Shown here: positions 14,623-18,089 of the stretch, in pieces | Position numbering within the stretch: the first letter of the stretch is position 1 | Layout of the letters: every line of letters starts with the position of its first letter | Assembly: GCA_029938505.1 (NCBI GenBank) | Contig: JAOZUV010000005.1 | Location: 1 to 18,089 of the forward strand | DNA: 18,089 nucleotides | Origin: Bacteroidales bacterium | Lineage (GTDB): Bacteria; Bacteroidota; Bacteroidia; Bacteroidales; GCA-2711565 | Reading direction: 5' to 3' | Translations under genes and position numbers: made by a program | Notes under the pieces: generated by a model | Told to the model about the DNA's origin: nothing | What the model saw: the letters and a program-made list of their open reading frames with translations, nothing else | Database searches by the model: none

Positions 14623-15732
14623 ATCAGCAGCAATTCCATCTGCATAGAGTTTCCCAAGTGGTGTTAAATAAAGAACGTTTTTATTAAGTTTTATCCTTTC
14701 TTCATTTATATGTTTTGATACTGATTGATTAAGATGATTGTAGAATGAATTTCCAAAATTATTTTTAACTTGTTCAAGATTACAACCCCAACTGGTGCGT
14801 AACGAGGTCATCACATATTCGTTAAATCGTTGTGTGTCGCTTAAAACCTCCTTTTCGAATATTTGATTTTTTTCAGATAATGAAATATATTTTGAAATTT
14901 GAGAAACATTCCATTGACGTGATGTGCCGTTATAAGAGTGAGCAGAAGGACCCAAACCTAAATATTTTCCACCTAGCCAATAAGTGCTATTATGTTTTGA
15001 GTAAAAGCCTTCTTTACTAAAGTTTGAAATTTCGTAGTGGATAAAATTATGAGTTTGGGTTTGTTTCATTAGTTCTTCGAAATGAGCAATGCTTTCAGTC
15101 TCATTTACGGTGGGCATCTTCTTTTTACGGATCAAAACATCAAGAGCAGTTTTGGGCTCAACAGTTAATGAATAAGCCGATAAATGTGGAATCTCTAAAT
15201 CAAAAAATAGCTGAAGATTATTATTCCATTTTTCTTTTGTTAGTCCGGGAATTCCATAAATCAAATCGATACTGATATTCTTGAAACCTGCATCTTGTGA
15301 TTGTTTAATTGCTCGCAGTGCATGTTCTGAATTATGAACACGATTTAAAAATGTTAAATCTTTGTTTAAAAATGATTGAACACCAATACTTAATCGGTTG
15401 ATTGAAGATTTTGAAAAGTCATTAATTTTTTGAAAATTTAAATCATCGGGATTTGCTTCCAGAGTTATTTCAACGTCATCAGCAATAAAATGGAATTTAT
15501 TTAATTCATTAATAATACATTCAATCTCTTCATTGCTGAGCATAGAGGGTGTTCCTCCACCAAAATAAATCGTGTTTATTTCTTCTTTTTGCAGATACTC
15601 TTTTTGTAGGGCAATTTCAATTAATAATGCGTCTAAAAACTTAGCCCTATACTTCAATGATGCAACTGAAAAAAAATTACAATAGTGACATTTTTGTTTA
15701 CAAAAAGGAATATGTATATAAATACCCGCCAT
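14608..15732 (-). CDS. hemW: Radical SAM heme chaperone HemW
   Basis: HemW is a radical-SAM protein that binds heme and delivers it to respiratory enzymes; it was formerly annotated as an oxygen-independent coproporphyrinogen oxidase. I start it at the ATG at 15730-15732, giving MAGIYIHIPFCKQKCHYCNF and 374 residues. A longer frame to a TTG at 15817-15819 would overlap the histidine kinase and add 29 residues with no family match. CKQKCHYC (C11, C15, C18) binds the [4Fe-4S] cluster, followed by NFF rather than the extra Cys of HemN. YFGGGTPSML, LTLEANPDD-type sequence, IGVQSF and DLIYGIPG are present, with a HemN C-terminal domain at the end. A TATCTTTG element just before this ATG supports the shorter start and separate expression from the kinase. 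Confidence 0.93.
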   Translation of the reverse strand: MAGIYIHIPFCKQKCHYCNFFSVASLKYRAKFLDALLIEIALQKEYLQKEEINTIYFGGGTPSMLSNEEIECIINELNKFHFIADDVEITLEANPDDLNFQKINDFSKSSINRLSIGVQSFLNKDLTFLNRVHNSEHALRAIKQSQDAGFKNISIDLIYGIPGLTKEKWNNNLQLFFDLEIPHLSAYSLTVEPKTALDVLIRKKKMPTVNETESIAHFEELMKQTQTHNFIHYEISNFSKEGFYSKHNSTYWLGGKYLGLGPSAHSYNGTSRQWNVSQISKYISLSEKNQIFEKEVLSDTQRFNEYVMTSLRTSWGCNLEQVKNNFGNSFYNHLNQSVSKHINEERIKLNKNVLYLTPLGKLYADGIAADLFMD

Positions 15733-15744
15733 AATAATCTTTGG

Positions 15745-15752
15745 CAAAGATA
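15745..15752 (-). promoter_or_regulatory. Candidate hemW -7 element inside a palindrome
   Basis: On the minus strand TATCTTTG exactly fits TAnnTTTG and ends 12 nt before the hemW ATG, implying a very short leader. It lies within a perfect palindrome ATCTTTG-G-CAAAGAT (15737-15751) that could be an operator or a hairpin at the mRNA 5' end. No clear -33 TTG was found. Confidence 0.42.
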
Positions 15753-15772
15753 ATGGGTTAACAGAACTATTA

Positions 15773-17287
15773 TCAGTTTCTTTTTCGTAAAACAATCCTA
15801 AATGTTGTTCCTTGATCAATTGTTGACGATTTCACGAAAATTTTCCCGCGATGGTAATTTTTAATGATTCGCTCCGAAAGAGAAAGTCCTAATCCCCAGC
15901 CTCTGGTTTTACTTGTAAATCCAGGATTGAAAACAGTTTTGAAATTCGATTTTGAAATCCCCTTTCCGGTATCTGTAAAATCAAGAATTACATATTTATT
16001 TACATCAATAATATCAATTGATAATGAACCAACCCCCGTCATTGCATCCACCGCATTTTTACACAGATTTTCAACAACCCATTCAAATAAGTTTTTGTTA
16101 ATTGGGGCAATTACCACACTATTTTCTGGTAAATTAATAGCGTATTTTATTTTTTTAGAGGTGCGACGTTTAATGTATTCAATGGAGTCGTAAATAACCG
16201 TAACAATATTTTCGGTTTCGAGTATGGCTGGTGAGCCTATCTTTGAAAAACGTTCAGTAATGTTTTCTAGTCGACCCAGATCATTTTCAATTTCAGACAA
16301 TATTTCGGCATCTACATCTTTCATTTTCAGAATTTCAATCCACGCAATGATGGATGAAAGTGGAGTGCCTAATTGGTGAGCCGTTTCTTTTGACATTCCA
16401 ACCCACACCTGATTTTGTTCAGATTTACGGGCGGTATTAAATACCAGATAAACAATTAGAAAAAATAGTCCGATTACTAAGAATTGAACATATGGATAAA
16501 ATTTTATTTGCCTTAGTAATGAGGAGTGATGATAAAAAATAAAAGTTGTTCCGCTATTGGGAAGAAGAATTTCAATGGGTTCGTTCTCAAATTTCATTTC
16601 CTTAATCGTTTTGCGCACAAAATTTGGACTCTTCATTTTAAGAGAGTCAATATTTCCAAAAGCATATACATTTTTATGAAGACTATCGGTTACGATGACA
16701 GGAACTGATACAGAGTTTTCAACTATTTCGGAGAAGAATGATTCTACTAAATCACTTAAGACTTGGCGTAACTCAGTATAAATGGTTGATTCTTTATAGT
16801 AAAGGATGTTTTTTTCTTCGGGCGAAAAGTATATGTTAATTGGTTTAAATGCACTAAATTGTTTGATTAAATCTACATCCATTAATTTTTTAATGCTATC
16901 GGTATTAAAATCTACATTTCTTGAATCAATAATACTCCTATCTTGTTTTGTTAATATAATTGGAATTGTTGTATTATCTCCTATAATATTTAGGTAAAAA
17001 GTAAGATCTTTTGAATTGCTTTCGGTAGATATTCGTTTATAAGTTTCAGCCAAAAGCTCTGCCCTTTTTTGTTCTTCTTTTTGGATCTGTTCGAAAAAAT
17101 TATTGGTATAATTAACCAAATTTGCCTTACGCTGAATGGCATTAGCCCATACTTCAACATTGGTGCGCTCATTATCAGCAAAACGTTGTACAATCAAATT
17201 GGTATACCAAAGTGATATTAAAACAATGAGAAATGCGAAAATAAATAAAGCAATATTCCACCGACGTTTTTGAAGATAAATATTCAA
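15773..17287 (-). CDS. Membrane sensor histidine kinase
   Basis: A two-component sensor of 504 residues. TM1 lies at about 11-30, the extracytoplasmic sensor region at about 31-262 (predicted helical start, no known sensor domain recognised), and TM2 at about 264-284. HisKA has KETAHQLGTPLSSIIAW (300-316) with phospho-acceptor H304. HATPase_c has the N box ENLCKNAVDAM (406-416), G1 DTGKG (439-443) and G2 GWGLGLSL (463-470). The start is TTG at 17285-17287, giving MNIYLQKRRW; the frame stays open upstream but contains no ATG, GTG or TTG, and this N-terminus suits the family. All catalytic boxes are intact. No response regulator is adjacent, so its partner is encoded elsewhere. hemW lies 40 nt downstream. 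It is divergent from blaI. Confidence 0.9.
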   Translation of the reverse strand: MNIYLQKRRWNIALFIFAFLIVLISLWYTNLIVQRFADNERTNVEVWANAIQRKANLVNYTNNFFEQIQKEEQKRAELLAETYKRISTESNSKDLTFYLNIIGDNTTIPIILTKQDRSIIDSRNVDFNTDSIKKLMDVDLIKQFSAFKPINIYFSPEEKNILYYKESTIYTELRQVLSDLVESFFSEIVENSVSVPVIVTDSLHKNVYAFGNIDSLKMKSPNFVRKTIKEMKFENEPIEILLPNSGTTFIFYHHSSLLRQIKFYPYVQFLVIGLFFLIVYLVFNTARKSEQNQVWVGMSKETAHQLGTPLSSIIAWIEILKMKDVDAEILSEIENDLGRLENITERFSKIGSPAILETENIVTVIYDSIEYIKRRTSKKIKYAINLPENSVVIAPINKNLFEWVVENLCKNAVDAMTGVGSLSIDIIDVNKYVILDFTDTGKGISKSNFKTVFNPGFTSKTRGWGLGLSLSERIIKNYHRGKIFVKSSTIDQGTTFRIVLRKRN

Positions 17288-17436
17288 ACCATTAAGTTTT
17301 AGGTTTAATTCAAACGCAATCTTATATAAATTATTCTCTAGCTTTTTATGAAAAGAAATAAGTCGACAACTACTTAAGAAACTAAGGTATGAAAATTGTA
17401 GTTATTTGATCGATTTCAAATTAAAAATTTGCATAC

Positions 17437-17452
17437 AACTAATAAATTAGTT
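17437..17452. promoter_or_regulatory. Candidate BlaI operator 1
   Basis: AACTAATAAATTAGTT is a perfect 7+2+7 inverted repeat, 51 nt before the blaI ATG. It shares the AACTA/TAGTT half-site with operator 2. BlaI/MecI repressors bind such dyads as dimers and usually repress their own operon. The element could also control the divergent histidine kinase gene. Confidence 0.55.
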
Positions 17453-17467
17453 ATTATTGCATTATAT

Positions 17468-17483
17468 AACTAAAAGAATAGTT
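17468..17483. promoter_or_regulatory. Candidate BlaI operator 2
   Basis: AACTAAAAGAATAGTT is a 5+6+5 inverted repeat with the same half-sites and the same 16-bp length as operator 1. Its centre is exactly 31 bp downstream of operator 1, about three helical turns, so two repressor dimers would sit on the same face of the DNA. It lies 20 nt before the blaI ATG, where bound repressor could block transcription. Confidence 0.5.
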
Positions 17484-17503
17484 TATAAACAAAAGCCAAA
17501 AAA

Positions 17504-17881
17504 ATGAAAGAACTTACAAAAGCCGAAGAACAACTCATGCAAATTTTATGGAAAATTGAAAAAGGATTTGTTCATGACATTCTGGAAAAATTACCTCTTC
17601 CAAAACCAGCTTATAATACGGTTTCTACGATTGTTCGTATTCTTGAAAAAAAGGGATTTGTTGGTCATCACGCCTTTGGTAAAACTCATGAGTACTATCC
17701 TTTGGTAAGTAAGCAAGAATATACTAAAAGCTATTTTAAAGGCTTTATGAATAATTATTTTGGGAATTCATATCAGGCATTAACCTCCTTTTTTACCAAA
17801 GAAAATAATTTAAGCATTGAGGAGCTTGAAGAAATAAAACAATTAATGGAAGCCGAAATCAAAAAACAAAAAGAAAATTAA
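17504..17881 (+). CDS. blaI: BlaI/MecI/CopY-family transcriptional repressor
   Basis: A small winged-helix repressor of 125 residues, the usual length. The N-terminal DNA-binding domain (about 1-72) has LTKAEEQLMQILW (4-16), then PAYNTVSTIVRILEKKGFVGH (35-55), the recognition-helix segment, and the wing YPLVSKQEY. The C-terminal dimerisation helices (about 75-120) include TSFFTKENNLSIEELEEIKQLM, the region where staphylococcal homologues are cleaved on induction. The ATG has no Shine-Dalgarno sequence. An M56 peptidase gene begins 12 nt downstream, the standard BlaI-BlaR1 pair. In Bacteroidota such pairs are numerous and are not always tied to beta-lactam resistance; no beta-lactamase is visible here. 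Two matching dyads upstream suggest autoregulation. Confidence 0.92.
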   Translation: MKELTKAEEQLMQILWKIEKGFVHDILEKLPLPKPAYNTVSTIVRILEKKGFVGHHAFGKTHEYYPLVSKQEYTKSYFKGFMNNYFGNSYQALTSFFTKENNLSIEELEEIKQLMEAEIKKQKEN

Positions 17882-17893
17882 ATTTCATATCCA

Positions 17894-18089
17894 ATGAATG
17901 CTATTATCATATATTTAATTCAATCTGCTGTATGCTTAGTATCTCTTTATCTTATTTATTGGTTCTTTTTTAGGAAAGAAACTTTTTTTACAGCAAATCG
18001 TTTTTACCTTATTGCCTCAATCTTACTTTCATTTGTTTTACCAATGTTTGAAATCCCTGTTTTTTACAATAATACAGACGTGGTTTATG
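17894..18089 (+). CDS. M56 peptidase / BlaR1-like sensor, N-terminal part (cut by window edge)
   Basis: The first 65 codons of a BlaR1/MecR1-type membrane metalloprotease-sensor are present, reading MNAIIIYLIQSAVCLVSLYLIYWFFFR then KETFFTANRFYLIASILLSFVLPMF. This is the typical Bacteroidota M56 N-terminus: a first TM helix (about 3-26), the KETFFTANRFYL loop and a second TM helix (about 38-54). The protease HExxH motif and any C-terminal domain lie beyond the window, so the effector type (beta-lactam sensor, TonB-like or other) is unknown. The ATG at 17894 lies 12 nt after the blaI stop. In the paradigm the sensor protease triggers inactivation of BlaI and so induces the operon. Confidence 0.85.
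   Translation, partial: MNAIIIYLIQSAVCLVSLYLIYWFFFRKETFFTANRFYLIASILLSFVLPMFEIPVFYNNTDVVY

Noticed and set aside
15733..15819. N-terminal extension of HemW to a TTG at 15817-15819
   Set aside because: The extra 29 residues have no HemW match and overlap the kinase; MAGIYIHIPFCKQKC at 15732 is the family start and has a promoter element just before it.
1..18089. CRISPR arrays, insertion sequences, phage or toxin-antitoxin genes, tRNA or rRNA
   Set aside because: No regularly spaced repeats, transposase motifs, terminal inverted repeats, cloverleaf folds or small paired toxin-like genes were seen; gene content is core metabolism, envelope and regulation.
17504..18089. BlaI-BlaR1 pair as a beta-lactam resistance locus
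   Set aside because: No beta-lactamase or PBP2a-like gene is visible and the sensor is cut off; such pairs in this phylum often serve other roles, so resistance cannot be claimed.

Overview
The window looks like ordinary chromosomal backbone from a low-GC member of the Bacteroidota, probably a Bacteroidales/Marinilabiliales-type bacterium. The evidence is the purH-mreB-mreC-mreD order, a DUF4369/TlpA-type thioredoxin lipoprotein, a bacterial GH3-family enzyme and a BlaI/BlaR1 (M56) pair. Genes also lack Shine-Dalgarno sequences, and TAnnTTTG-type -7 promoter elements sit in front of several of them. The lineage is inferred from these protein and promoter features; no rRNA is present.

Layout. 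1-544: 5' part of nadA (minus strand, cut by the window edge). 545-1072: a very AT-rich, gene-free divergent region with several palindromes. 1073-2911: rpiB followed closely by an orphan lutB-type Fe-S protein, closed by a good bidirectional terminator (2910-2941). 2961-4061: a thioredoxin-like lipoprotein on the minus strand, probably with its own promoter. 4120-8068: purH-mreB-mreC-mreD, a minus-strand operon joining the end of purine synthesis to the rod-shape scaffold. The PBP2 and RodA genes that often follow mreD are absent here. 8240-11311: a MacB/FtsX-type permease and recJ on the plus strand. 11308-13476: a GH3-family acyl-adenylating enzyme and a LysE-family exporter, 3 nt apart on the minus strand. 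13546-14622: a membrane-anchored endonuclease/exonuclease/phosphatase-fold protein. 14608-17287: a sensor histidine kinase followed by hemW (minus). 17504-18089: blaI and the start of blaR1/M56 (plus), preceded by two matching inverted repeats that look like BlaI operators.

I found no mobile element, CRISPR array, rRNA, tRNA, phage gene or defence system, and no clearly new multi-gene system. The observations most worth following are: the only strong Shine-Dalgarno sequence in the window, in front of mreD and built from G-ending codons; the two blaI operator candidates spaced exactly 31 bp apart; the GH3-LysE gene pair; the mre operon without mrdA/rodA; lutB without lutA/lutC; and the palindrome-rich intergenic region upstream of rpiB. 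Three genes (lutB, purH, the histidine kinase) appear to start with TTG. For purH and hemW the start that fits the family lies well inside the longest open frame.
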